DNA of 64,000 nucleotides from Skeletonema tropicum. Taxonomy: Eukaryota > Bacillariophyta > Thalassiosirophyceae > Thalassiosirales > Thalassiosiraceae. Below are positions 44,615 to 55,631 of the stretch, one piece after another (positions within the stretch are counted from its first letter, which is position 1; every line of letters starts with the position of its first letter). The translations under genes and the position numbers were made by a program. The stretch lies in contig CM074149.1 in assembly GCA_037178625.1 (NCBI GenBank), positions 992,001 to 1,056,000 of the forward strand, given 5' to 3'. Under the pieces are notes generated by a model. The model did not search any database. It saw nothing but the letters and a program-made list of their open reading frames with translations, and was not told the DNA's origin.

Positions 44615-45000
44615 GTTGTGTTTGTCGAGACTAGAGCATCTATTCGTTCATGCACGGCGAGCAGTCGACGACGGCCTTTATTTCCAACAAATCCGTCTAC
44701 TCTCACTCTTCCTCTCGAGTGTGTGTGGGGCTTTAGGTTATTTCTGTGCTACGGTAAACTACGTATCACTGGTATTGCAAACAAGAAAAGAATCGTGGAT
44801 ACGCCTTCGCTTTTGGAGGGGGCTGAGACGACTCTTGAGTCGACTGAGAGCTACTTCTTTGTGAACTAGATCTGCCACCTGTACTGTATAATAAATATGA
44901 AATTTGGTCATCATTAAGTGACGACGCTGTTATCGGGCCATTGTTGCTCTCATAAAGTGCTTGAATGGCAGCTAGTCCTGCTGAGCCGTTTGCCTTAGGT
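44615..45000. other. Intergenic region upstream of the receptor pseudogene
   Basis: No supported gene. Two overlapping frames at 44607-44869 have no recognisable features. Confidence 0.4.
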
Positions 45001-45883
45001 GCGTTCCGAGCAAAATTTAATCGTACGCACGATTTTGGTAGCGGCTAACTAAAAACATGCAGTGCTTTCCGAGCAACCAGGAGCAATTGCACGTTTTGCA
45101 CGTTTTGCACGTTTTTTTTTCCCTCCGACAGCGGCGGATTCGACAATCCGTATCGACCATGATAGCCGCTACTCTCATAGCCACCACGTTTCCCAAACCC
45201 TACCAATAGTAGTATCCAGTGAATTGTATCGCAGGCAACACCTTATGCAACGATTCAGCCGCAGGGTTTTATTATTACTACTGTCTAGACCGCATAAATA
45301 AATGACTAATACATGCTACATAAATCTCATTTCTGCCTATGGTGTTGCTATTTTTATCCACCCTATTGTAATATTATGGACAATAATAGCCGCCACTTCT
45401 TCTATATAATAATATTGATGAGTTCCGTTCTTTACAGCCGCTACGATCCGCCGTCTACAGGCTTATTGTTGTGGTTGAGTGTGTTATTATTTTTACCAAT
45501 TTGTTCACATCTTGTGTTCTTGGTGTTTTGGAGGTGTCGGGGGGGCTTTAATGGTCACTCCGAGCAGCCGTATTCTCACTTCATATCATCATCGGCGACG
45601 GGTAGCGGAAGGGTAGTGCATATTATTGTTTATCTTCTTCTATGGTTGCAGGGAAGGTGGTTGTTTTAATTTCAAATCTCAATGGAGTGGATTGCAATTA
45701 TATTATCACCGCCCCTAAAGCAGCCGAAACGCCACCCTGCTGAGAATAAGTCGCCATATATGTCTTCTAAGCGATAGGCCATCGATACCTTATGAAATAT
45801 AGTCATGGACTGAGATAGGTGGCCTTACTTCAGGGGTGCCATTGTCATGGCATCTTTTTATTTTTGGTGTGCTCGTGGACGTA

Positions 45884-45921
45884 CGATCATGCAGAAATCG
45901 AGTTGGCTTTCTGCATGATCG
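45884..45921. repeat. Perfect 14-bp hairpin
   Basis: CGATCATGCAGAAA at 45884-45897 and TTTCTGCATGATCG at 45908-45921, with a 10-base loop. Confidence 0.9.
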
Positions 45922-46019
45922 TGCAATCGTACTGTACGAATGGGTTCAATGGGCCAGCCGAAATCTTCGAGCTCACATAACTCAGCTTCCAGAATGAGTT
46001 TCGAAAAAATTTCTTCCTG

Positions 46020-46054
46020 CTACGCCACGCGCCGGAATTAGTAGCGTGGCGTAG
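46020..46054. repeat. Perfect 11-bp hairpin
   Basis: CTACGCCACGC at 46020-46030 and GCGTGGCGTAG at 46044-46054, with a 13-base loop. Confidence 0.9.
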
Positions 46055-46584
46055 CAGAGCCCAAATTTTTATTTTTTTATTTTTTAGTTGACTTAAGTGA
46101 GCTCGAATGAATTTCAGGTAAATAGGGTTAAATAAGGATAGACAAAATTAGTCTTGAGTAATCGTCAGAAACCGGTACCAAAATATGAATTCCTACGTAT
46201 TAGGAATATTAATTGACTCGACTCCCAAAAATGGTCATCTAAAGACACATTCACCATGGTGAAATCAGCTCCCTACGACCTGCCATATCTCGGCAACTAC
46301 ATGGGCGTTGACCCTGATTCAAGGCGTCAATGTTATTATTTTGGTCCGTAGAAGCTCATTGATACCTTACTTGTCCACTAACTCCCGAGATTGACGGAAA
46401 AGTGTCCCATTGAACCCATTCGTACAGTATATACGCATGATTTTCGAAGCGGCCCAAAGCGGGGAAATATGAGAACTGCACGATCGTACGTAGGGGTATC
46501 GATTTAACCTAGGAAAAGCGAAATCGTACGTACGATTTGGTTTGCTCGGAAAGCCCTACCCTTACAAACCAGAGCGATTGAGGT

Positions 46585-47385
46585 TAGCATAATGGCCACT
46601 TATCCGGTCAGCCCTACCAATTTATCCGGAAAAAATATCCGGTTTTCACCGTAGGCTTATATCTAGTTCCTACGTAGATTGGGTGATCTAATTCCGTAAC
46701 TTAGTGCAGATGGTGTCTCAAAAGAAGAGAAAGTGCTCAAAAATACGGAACTGGGATCGTCTCCTTTACATATGTAAGTACCACACATCATCGTGAACAT
46801 ACACATCACAACATACAACATAGACAATCTACTAACTACATAGCGTTACAAAAGAGCAACTCGAGAGAAATACTTGAGAGTTCATATATTCGTTAAGGCG
46901 TGAAGAGTTCAACATTTGGATGTTCGAGTGAGAATAAAGGTGAAGAAGAAAGATGAAAGCTTAGATCTTTTCTGAACCTCCCAATTCCACATAAACACGC
47001 TATCGGTAGCTGTGACCATCCAGACACTTGATTACAAACAACTATTTAAAAAGGAAAGGAAGGAAGAAGGATCAACTAGACTCGGTGGATAAGCACAGGT
47101 CTGAATATGAAATTCTCAAATCGGAGGCCCGACCCTGAAGTGATCCGACGATACAATGTGCAATATTGGGTATTCTGATAGCATTGATGGTGAATGAGGG
47201 ACATAAAAGTAACCAGTAAGATGTTTTATTCAACATTGAGGTCTGTGGACGATACAAAAGTGTCTACAAGGGACTACAAGTGATAGAAATGTATCAGGAT
47301 ATTTTTTGAAATATCGGATAAAAAAATATCCGAAAATTCCCCCAAAAGTGCCGAAATAGCACCCAGATAAGTGGCCATTACGCTA
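46585..47385. mobile_element. hAT-type MITE with exact 8-bp target duplication
   Basis: An 801-bp element. The left end is TAGCATAATGGCCACTTATC, and the right end, reverse-complemented, is TAGCGTAATGGCCACTTATC. ATTGAGGT flanks it exactly at 46577-46584 and 47386-47393. The TAG terminus and 8-bp duplication are hallmarks of the hAT superfamily. The interior repeats TATCCGG/ATATCCGAAAA motifs near both ends and has no coding frame. Confidence 0.9.
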
Positions 47386-47675
47386 ATTGAGGTACTTCGA
47401 GACGATGTTCAATGTTCAAGCAGCTTGCCGCTTGCCGGCCGGCGGCATCGGCATTCGGCATGAATGAGTGTAGCTTGTGAAGAAGCGAAAAGAAGTCAAA
47501 CAAGACTCTTGGTACCTTTTAGCTCGCAAATGACGGGGCAAAGACAGATTAAGGGGGCCTAACGACGTATGACACAATAGATACCAGTTCCTATTGATGA
47601 GTTGGTCTTGAGGAGAGCGCATGCCCGATGAATTTGTGTGTGCTTCAGCGAACGAAAGTCCCTCATACATACGTA

Positions 47676-49343
47676 CTTCAGGGAGAGCTAAAAAAGCAAG
47701 GCAAAAAAAACGGTTTATTAGTGTCGTAGAGCAATACTAGTTCCTACCTTGATTTTTTTGATTCTAACTGCCTTTTTGAACACCCCCACCATGAGATCCG
47801 AATGCAACGGTCATATCACATCACAATACACAGTACATCCATCAATATTTGCCGCCCAATCCATCGCATCATCATGCCTCCTCCGTTGTTTGGCCAATTG
47901 GTTCATATTGCACCTCAGAATTTCGTTGGCAGACCGAATAGCGAAGGCGGAAACGGATTCGTTCAAAAAGACCATGCCGACGGATCATTTGATATCAGAT
48001 ATTGTATGGACGGGACGGTCGAGAAGAATATCAATCGTCTACGCATCACCAGCCTCAATCCACTTGTGACAACCGCGCGGCGAACCAACGGCGCAGATGT
48101 ATGTCGTCCATCCATTCTGGCACCATCACACCAACCTCCTCAGCAACGGTCAAGTCCATCAACACAACAGCCAACACCACCTACTTCCCCTCGGGGTATA
48201 CAACACATCATCATTCAAAGCCGAGCTTGGAGCAAATATGATCGTCATCCCAATCCACTGTTGGTACATTTACGTGAGGGGCGATCAAAGCAAAAGGCAT
48301 GGTTGATGATTGACGAAGGCGAATTCAACAAACACGAAAAGGGGACGAAGAAGGGGGAAATGAAATCACACCTCAATGAATTGGAAAACAAAAAACTTGT
48401 CATGATCAAATCGGAATGACAATGCGTCGCCGCATACAGAACGTTTCCTAGTTGCTTTGATAGCCGAGTTGTTTGGTGAATATGGATGGGTATGGACTAC
48501 TCAACCTGCCAACAGTCCCCTCACAAACATCATGGATGCTGCCATTTTTCCCGCTTTGGCAAAGATGGTATCTGGTCTTCAGGGTGTAGTTGCTGGCGGA
48601 CATTACCTGCATTGTGAAGTATTGTGGCAGCTGGTAAAGAAGGCATGGGACGATTATCCTCTTGATAGAATTGCACGAACATTTGTGCATCATTCCCAGG
48701 TTGCAGCTGCAATCTATGCATGCGATGGTGGAGATGAGTTTGTGCAGGAGAGGAATGGATTGAGCTTTGGTGTAAGGAAGGCGTGCAGTCTGGATTACGG
48801 TGACGGGGAGGTTGGCGGTGATGTGTTAGACTTGACATCTATTGAACCAAGGGAGAGAGTTGCAAAAGGTGTGATTGTTGAAGAGGTGCAAGATGGGTTA
48901 GATCTTGAAGGTCATGCAGATAAAAAGCTGAAATATGATGTTCCAAACATGGAGCAGCATGATATATCAGAATATCTAACCTACGATGAGCTTGCATTCA
49001 TCGCAGGAGATGTGGCCGACGCAGATTACGACAACTTTGATGATACGACGAAAGCAAGATATGACAAATTCGTCGAGGCTTGGTACAAAAAGCAAGACGA
49101 GATGGCGACGGAATAGACAAACGCCGCAGCGGTGGTGTAAATAATTAAATATATTAGTTTATTATGTTATTTATTATGATATCTCTGTCTTTTACTCATC
49201 GTAGTCCGATGTTCTGTGTAAAACATGATGTGATATTTTGTTCATCATCTTATGATCCTCTTCGGCGAAGTTGTTTTGCTAGCTAATTTGTACGTAAAAG
49301 TTTTGTTAGTGGCGGGGCCTTGCTTTTTTAGCTCTCCCTGAAG
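47676..49343 (+). mobile_element. Mariner-like transposon with perfect TIRs
   Basis: A 1668-bp element. The left end CTTCAGGGAGAGCTAAAAAA and its perfect complement at the right end extend to about 27 bp (through GCAAGGC). TA, within TACGTA, flanks both sides (47674-47675, 49344-49345). The element encloses a decayed DDE-type transposase. Identical TIRs around a broken gene suggest that the element moved fairly recently or was mobilised in trans. Confidence 0.85.
47874..49116 (+). pseudogene. Degenerate mariner-like transposase
   Basis: The first frame (47874-48419) has a Tudor/agenet-like segment: QLVHIAPQNFVGRPNSEGG, then GSFDIRYCMDGTVEKNINRL. It later carries MIDEGEF, which may represent the first catalytic Asp (IDEKWF in relatives). 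A shift near 48415 leads to the second frame, which opens with RNDNASPHTERF, the DNAPPH-like second catalytic motif. It continues TTQPANSPLTNIMDAAIFPAL (the SPDLNxxD region), KKAWDDYPLDRIARTFVHHSQVAAAI and NGLSFGVRKA, then an acidic tail to 49116. Only about 35 residues separate the two Asp motifs, far fewer than in active relatives, so an internal deletion is likely in addition to the frameshift. Confidence 0.65.
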
Positions 49344-50407
49344 TACGTACTTATTTACAGGTAGGATTGTCACTACGAGCGCTTTTTGCTGGTTCCAAGT
49401 TGAATCGCTCAATCAACTACTGTCCCTCTGACTGTGCATAGGGGGTCCAAATCGATGTCATAGGATATTATAGGGGAAGTCTAGAGTTCTAAGTCTCTAG
49501 AGGGAGGTCAGGGGTATCATAGTCTATTACTATTATGTACATTTTCATTTTCATTCTCACAATCACAAGCAAACACAAGCACAAGTTGCATTGCATAGAA
49601 TAGAATGATGTAGTAGTAGCTCAGTTATCATCCATTGACCTTATCCATAGAAAGCAGTTCTTTGGGTGGTGGCAGTGGCTATCACACAGACTGGAGGTAT
49701 GTTATGTACCTACATATGGATATGGGCAGTCTTCGGCGTTGACATATTGACTAAGTTGAAGTTGAAGAAGGCCATCCATACTTATGTATAAAAGGGGATA
49801 GACTTGTATCTGTACAGGGCACATAAAAGAATCTTGGAAAGAGAGAAAGTAAAGAAAAGAAGCCGGGTCAGAAGTATCTTCGGGAGCTTTCGGTTTTTGG
49901 GTTTGAATGACAGATCATGATTGCGTTGGCGATGGAGCTGGGCTGGAGCTGACTGATGAACCTGTGAAGCATTCGACCTCAGAGATCCCTCTTGCTTTCT
50001 CTTACATCGATGCATGCCATTTGATAGAGTAGAGACAAGGGTAAACCCTTGCGGAAAATAAGCAGTACATTACATACAATAGGGATCGATGAGAAAAAAC
50101 AACACGAAGCACGAAGTGGAGAGTATACTCCTAGTTCCCAATATTTGGCGCGCCGCGCGTAAAGTGGATCTCAATTCTCACCACAAAGCTAAAAGCTACA
50201 AGAAGCAAGAAGTAGATCTTCGATCTTCGCATCTTTGTAGAAGTAGATAGTGGCTCTCGCTCTCGGCTGATCCCGCTGCTGCTGCTCTGTATACCTGACT
50301 CTACTTCTTCTTTGTGACGAGTGCAGCCGGGTCAGATTACTTTTTTACTGTCAAAGCTAGCCGATATATTATTTTCACCAATAAATCCGAAAGGGAGAGA
50401 TCTAAAT
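49344..50407. other. Intergenic region upstream of the RAP-domain gene
   Basis: No gene is supported. GGCGCGCCGCGCG, a GC-rich spot, lies at 50147-50159. Confidence 0.4.
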
Positions 50408-52987
50408 ATGTGGCGGAGACATCAAGCAGTGCTATCAACACAGCGATGGCTGCTGCGTGGACACTATCCTCGTACATCAGTTGGCAATCAATGCCATCAA
50501 TTGTCAACTTTGAGGTCTTTGGGTGGTGCGGCATCGTATGCTTCTACTGATAAATTAGTATTGCAAAAGCCATCACTTCAATTAGCATCGCCATCACTCA
50601 CAAGATACGGTCATGTCCATCAAAGAATATCACATCCTTTGTTGATCTCGTGCCATGCCTATTCTAATCAAGGCTATAATCGTCCGAGATCGCCGAGAAT
50701 GGGAGATATGAATTCAGTTGAGGAAGTAATCGTAACAGCGTACGAATATTTGGATGTCATGAGTCGAAGTGACATCAGTGCTCTTTGGACCCGCATCGTA
50801 CAATTGATATCAAAACGTCAACCAAGGCAACGACGCACACCATCTACTGCGGGAGAGATGTCGTTTGAAGATATGGAATATATGCTGTATACGATATTTG
50901 ATAATACTACTGATGGAATTGAGGACTGCAATGTGCGAGAACTTACGACAATAATACTTGGCATGGCAAAAATCGTCAAGATATTACGTCAGCAAGGCAA
51001 CAGACGAGGAGAAGACAGCTGTCGAGTAATGCTACGTAGGCTATTGATCAACAAAGATAAGAAGCCCAACAGAGATCTGTTCAAATTCTTAGCTAATGCC
51101 TCGGTGGACAAGCTACATCAATTTGATGCACGACATATATCAAATCTTGCGTACGCATATGCTCTGATTGGATATGTGCCAGAGTTTGATGATGGGAGAG
51201 ATCTGTTTGATCATGTTGCAAGTTATTCAATTGAATTTAGAGCGGACTTTGGTTCGCAGGGGTTTTCCAATACGGTTTGGGCATATGCGACAGTAGATAA
51301 ACCACATGGTGCCCTTTTTGAGAAGATGGGAGATGAAATTGCGGCATCGAAGAATTTGAACGAGTTCAGACCCCAAGCACTTTCCAACGCAGCGTGGGCA
51401 TATGCTACTGCAGGCATCAATCATCCAATACTATTCGAGACGGTGGCAAATCATATTGTTGAAACTGACAGCTTGAATCGATTCAACCCACAAGCACTTG
51501 CCAACACATTGTGGGCATACGCTGCAGCAGGCGTCAATCATCCAAGACTGTTCGATGCGGTGGCCAGTCATATTGTTCAATCTGGTAGCTTGGATCGATT
51601 CAACCCACAGGATCTTTCCAACACAGTGTGGGCATATGCTACTGCAGGCATCAACCATCCAAAACTGTTCGATAGGGTGGCCAATCACATTGTTGAATCG
51701 AGCTCCTTGGATCGATTCAACCCACAAGAACTTTCCAACACAGTGTGGGCATATGCTTCTGCAGGCATCTATCATCCAAAATTGTTCGCGAAGGTGGCGA
51801 GTCACATTGTTGAAACTGACTGCTTGGATCGATTCAAACCACAGAACCTTGCCAACACAGTGTGGGCATATGCTACTGCAGGCATCTATCATCCAAGACT
51901 GTTCGGAAAGGTGGCCAATCATATTGTTGAAACGAGCTCCTTGGATCGATTCAAACCACAGAATCTTACCAACACAGTATGGGCATATGCTACTGCAGGC
52001 ATCAATCATCCAAAACTGTTTGAGGCGGTGGCCAGTCATATTGTTGAATCGAGCTCCTTGGATCGATTTGACCCACAAGCATTCTCCAACACAGTGTGGG
52101 CATACGCTACTGTTGGCGTCAATCATCCAAGACTGTTCGCGAAGGTGGCGAGTCACATTGTTGAAACTGACTGCTTGGGTCGATTCAATCCACAAAATCT
52201 TTCCAACACAGTGTGGGCATACGCCACTGCAGGCATCTATCATCCCGAGCTGTTTGAACGAGTTGCTGCGACCGCCACTCAGCGTAAAGATTTATTCAAC
52301 CCTCAAAACGTTGCCAATCTGCTGTGGGCTTATGCTACTCTGGGTAATTTTGACAAGCAGCTTTTTTTGCCATTTGTGCCGACTGCTACAATATTGGTTG
52401 ACTCATTCAACAATCAAGATCTTGCCAATATTGCATGGGCATATGCAGCAGCTGATGTCGATGCTCCTACACTCTTCAATGATACTTTTATCAAAACGTG
52501 CGTTGAGAAGAAGAGTGGATTTCAGGCTGAAGAACTTAGACAACTAAATCAATGGCATTTGTGGCAAACAAGGGAGAAGTCAAATGCTGGCTTACCGCTA
52601 GATCTCTGTGATAGTTGCTACGAAGCATTCATCTCCAGAGTTCTGACAGTATCAAAGCTCCAAGACGATGTAGTCTCTCAATTAACATCCATCAGTCTTG
52701 ATCCTCGGGAAGAAGTACTACTCAGCAGTGGCTATTGCATAGATGCAATCGTAGAGGTAAATGGAAAGACTGTCGGCGTCGAAGTAGACGGCCCATCACA
52801 CTTTCTTGGCAAAGGAAGGTCCCCCACGGGCAGCACAATTCTGAAGCGGAGGCAAGTTTCTGAAATCGATGGGTTAGAGCTTGTATCTGTACCATATTGG
52901 GAGTGGGATAAGCTACTTGGAGGAAAAGACGAAGTGAAGAGGCAGGAGTATCTTCGTAAGTTGCTGGGTTTGTCGAAAGACAACTGA
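50408..52987 (+). CDS. RAP-domain octotricopeptide-like organelle RNA-binding protein
   Basis: An 859-residue protein. The ATG at 50408 was chosen because it begins an Arg-rich, acid-free presequence (MWRRHQAVLSTQRWLLRGHYPRTS) typical of mitochondrial targeting. Residues of about 240-695 hold roughly 12 helical repeats of 37-38 residues with the core FNPQxLSNTVWAYATAGIxHPxLFxxVAxHIVExxSLDR. These are of the octotricopeptide/FASTK-like kind seen in algal proteins such as Tbc2. The C-terminus (about 767-855: YCIDAIVEVNGKTVGVEVDGPSHFL, then LKRRQVSEIDGLELVSVPYWEWDKL) is a RAP domain, a probable RNA-binding or nuclease-like fold. The expected role is sequence-specific processing, stability or translation of an organellar transcript. 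Single exon. Confidence 0.88.
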   Translation: MWRRHQAVLSTQRWLLRGHYPRTSVGNQCHQLSTLRSLGGAASYASTDKLVLQKPSLQLASPSLTRYGHVHQRISHPLLISCHAYSNQGYNRPRSPRMGDMNSVEEVIVTAYEYLDVMSRSDISALWTRIVQLISKRQPRQRRTPSTAGEMSFEDMEYMLYTIFDNTTDGIEDCNVRELTTIILGMAKIVKILRQQGNRRGEDSCRVMLRRLLINKDKKPNRDLFKFLANASVDKLHQFDARHISNLAYAYALIGYVPEFDDGRDLFDHVASYSIEFRADFGSQGFSNTVWAYATVDKPHGALFEKMGDEIAASKNLNEFRPQALSNAAWAYATAGINHPILFETVANHIVETDSLNRFNPQALANTLWAYAAAGVNHPRLFDAVASHIVQSGSLDRFNPQDLSNTVWAYATAGINHPKLFDRVANHIVESSSLDRFNPQELSNTVWAYASAGIYHPKLFAKVASHIVETDCLDRFKPQNLANTVWAYATAGIYHPRLFGKVANHIVETSSLDRFKPQNLTNTVWAYATAGINHPKLFEAVASHIVESSSLDRFDPQAFSNTVWAYATVGVNHPRLFAKVASHIVETDCLGRFNPQNLSNTVWAYATAGIYHPELFERVAATATQRKDLFNPQNVANLLWAYATLGNFDKQLFLPFVPTATILVDSFNNQDLANIAWAYAAADVDAPTLFNDTFIKTCVEKKSGFQAEELRQLNQWHLWQTREKSNAGLPLDLCDSCYEAFISRVLTVSKLQDDVVSQLTSISLDPREEVLLSSGYCIDAIVEVNGKTVGVEVDGPSHFLGKGRSPTGSTILKRRQVSEIDGLELVSVPYWEWDKLLGGKDEVKRQEYLRKLLGLSKDN
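51240..52260 (+). repeat. 111-bp tandem coding repeats in the RAP gene
   Basis: Units carry a near-invariant CACAGTGTGGGCATATGC core. Because 111 is a multiple of three, reading frames on both strands stay open in parallel (349 aa in another + frame and 270 aa antisense). These are shadows, not genes. Confidence 0.9.
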
Positions 52988-53828
52988 AACGAATATCATA
53001 CTTAGCAGTTGATATATAATCTTAAATAATCACTACATATTTGTTGCTTCATCGAAGCGGCCTGAATGAGTTCGGGATAAGTCTGCCAAATATTCAAGCA
53101 AGGAGATCCATCTTGCTTTTCCACCAGATCTACGACAGAGTAGAAAACATCCTTCCACTACAAAACAAGTTTCAACTCCCTCAGCCTCAATTACTTTCAG
53201 CGATCACATACCATAGCTTGTGCACACATACACCTACTCAGCCAAACCCACTTATCTTATTGACTCGATTCTCGCTATTGAGTCGATTCTCACTCTTTCT
53301 TCGCTCCACAACATAATCATCCACATTTATGTAAGTATCTAGTACTCCTCCTTTTGATCCAACGGGGATGTCCTTTGCTTTACTTTTTACTTTGGAACCC
53401 AGTGCGTGTAGCAAATAAACCTAAAGCCGTCATTCGTCATTCACAGCTTTTTGTTCTCTCCCGGTGCGGTGTCCTTCAGAGGCCCCGAAATCGACCCCGA
53501 GCGACCCCCGCCCAGCCAAGCCAGAAGAGAGAAGAGAGAAAAGCAGAAGCTCAGACGGACGACATACAGACCCCAAATTTCCTAAAATGTCCAACAAACT
53601 TCCCACCAACCATTATAAAAACCCTACTGACGTAAGCCGCGTCAGTCCTCCCCAAAAATCTTTGCCGCGTCGATCATCATCCCTCAAATTTCGCCACCTC
53701 CTGCAATTTCCTCACACGACGCCCCCTGTTCGCCACGCACCTACCACGCACACATCCCAACCCTCCTCGCTTCTTGATTCCTTGTAGCCATAATTCTTAC
53801 AAAGTTATTATCAATATATTACATCAAG
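52988..53828. other. Intergenic region and probable FNR promoter
   Basis: Short frames here lack support. The 3' part contains the TATA-like and TGACG elements described separately and a C-rich stretch up to the FNR start. Confidence 0.5.
53614..53644 (+). promoter_or_regulatory. TATA-like box and paired TGACG elements upstream of FNR
   Basis: TATAAAA at 53614-53620, TGACGT at 53628-53633 and GCGTCA (inverted TGACGC) at 53639-53644. TGACG-type bZIP sites are known as CO2/cAMP-responsive elements in diatom promoters. Relevance here is inference from position, about 190 bp before the ATG. Confidence 0.3.
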
Positions 53829-55631
53829 ATGAAGGTTGTCCTCGCCGCCGCTCTATTCGCATCTGCTTCTGCATTTGTTCCCTCCAACGCTCCTAAGTTT
53901 GGGTAAGTCACAATTGAATTTATATGTTATGTGTGTGGTGTGTACCACGTGTAGGATGTGTAATGAGAGGCTGAGAATATTTGTGTGGTCATGATGAAGT
54001 GTTGTAGTGGAGAGAGTTTGGTTGACGGTTGTGGTATGCAATAGGAGAATACATTATCAATGAGGATGCATTGGAGAATGAACAAGTCGATCGATGTCCA
54101 CCGTCTTCGCCCTATCGATCTCTTCCGGCAGAAGAATTTTTTGGATATGGAGATGACCGAATAACACCCTTTGTGTTGTTCTCATGGACATGGTCCCGAA
54201 GCAACCCATGACATTCGGATGAAAATAAGTGATCCTTCGTTGTATGAGGAGGGGTGCCTGTGTTCATGACGGCAGTCCGATCGATATCCGTCCATGGCCA
54301 TCAAATCGGCCCTTTGATAATAAACTTCACTACACGGTACATGACCATGTGGATGAGAGTGTTTGCTTCATTCGAATACCCTTCATCATTAAGTGTATGT
54401 TGATGTATTCGGGAGGCACTTAATTTCGGTTGTCGGTCTCTCTCTCGTGGTGTTGCCGGCAGCGAAGTTCATCATGGGTATCACAATCTCTCTCAAGCCT
54501 CATCGTCAACATCTGCACTCTCATATGGAAAGGGATACGGTTGCTTAAACATGACGAGCCCATTTGGGTCTTTTCAAATTGTTTTCTTTTTGACTCTCAA
54601 ATCAATTTCTAACCTCATCTTTTTCTTCCTTTCTCTATTTTCGTTACCAATCTGATTCAACATCAACACTACTAAATTACTACAGAACTTCCCTCAACGT
54701 GAAGCAAGACTTCCTTGAATACACCCCCTACCACGACCACTCCCAAGTCAAGGTAAACACCTACAAGAACAAGGCCCCCTTCACCGGAAAGGTCGTTTCC
54801 ACCAAGCGTATCGTCGGACCCCAAGCCACCGGAGAGACATGCCACATCATCATCGACCACAACGGTGACTTCCCTTACATTGAGGGACAATCCTGGGGTG
54901 TCATCCCCCCAGGTGTCCGTGAGAAGGATGGAAAGCCCCACGCTGTCCGTCTTTACTCCATCGCCTCCTCCCGTTACGGTGATGATATGACCGGAAAGAC
55001 TGGATCCCTCTGTGTCCGTCGTGCCACCTACTGGTGCCCCGAGCTTAAGGCCGAGGACCCCGCCAAGAAGGGAATCTGCTCCAACTTCTTGTGTGACACT
55101 CAACCCGGTGATGAGGTCGCCATGACCGGACCTGCCGGTAAGGTTATGCTCATGCCCGAGGAGGACCCCACCACCGATTACATCATGGTTGCCACCGGAA
55201 CTGGTATCGCCCCCTTCCGTGGATTCGTCCGTCGTCTCTTTGCCGAGGAAACCCCCGCCGCTGAAGTTTACAAGGGCCAGGCCTGGTTGTTCCTCGGAGT
55301 TGCCAACTCTGATGCCCTCCTTTACGATGATGAATTCCAACTCGCCAAGGAGCAATTCCCCGATAACTTCCGTCTTGACTATGCCCTCTCCCGTGAACAA
55401 GAAAACAAGAAGGGAGGAAAGATGTACATCCAAGACAAGGTTGAGGAGTATGCCGATGAGATCTTCGAGAAGCTTGAGAATGGTGCCCACATGTACTTCT
55501 GCGGTTTGAAGGGAATGATGCCTGGAATTCAGGATATGCTTGCTGGAGTTTGTGAGGCCAAGGGAATGGACTACACTGAATTCATCAAGGGACTTAAGAA
55601 GAAGGGACAGTGGCACGTTGAGGTTTACTAA
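53829..55631 (+). CDS. petH: Plastid ferredoxin-NADP+ reductase (two exons)
   Basis: Exon 1 is 53829-53902 and exon 2 is 54686-55631. The 783-bp intron has GTAAGT and CTACAG ends. The protein is 339 residues. Exon 1 encodes [20 protein letters not shown], a diatom bipartite plastid presequence with the ASAFVP signal-cleavage motif. Exon 2 encodes the mature enzyme: [13 protein letters not shown], the FAD-binding RLYSIASS (about residue 112), the NADP-binding [15 protein letters not shown] (about residue 195), [12 protein letters not shown], and a C-terminal aromatic residue (HVEVY). It transfers electrons from reduced ferredoxin to NADP+ at photosystem I. Codons are strongly C-biased at third positions, as expected of a highly expressed photosynthesis gene. 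A long antisense frame is a by-product. Confidence 0.95.

Larger units (their letters stand above)
45002..46557. mobile_element. Probable hAT-like non-autonomous element (boundaries uncertain)
   Basis: The right end, reverse-complemented, reads TAGGGCTTTCCGAGCAAACC. Two left-side candidates match it: GTTCCGAGCAAA at about 45005 and CAGTGCTTTCCGAGCAACC at 45060. AATCGTACG(C/T)ACGATTT follows inside both the outer left and right ends. Internally, GTACGAATGGGTTCAATGGG (about 45933-45952) and its complement (about 46407-46426) form another inverted repeat. No 8-bp target duplication was found and there is no coding frame, so the call rests on the TIR pattern. Confidence 0.5.

Noticed and set aside
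48002..48306. Additional open frames inside the mariner-like element
   Set aside because: They overlap the transposase-derived frame in other phases and carry none of its motifs.
51431..52547. Long alternative frames (349 aa +, 270 aa -) in the RAP gene
   Set aside because: They follow from a repeat unit divisible by three and lack independent features. The RAP frame has the targeting peptide and both domains.
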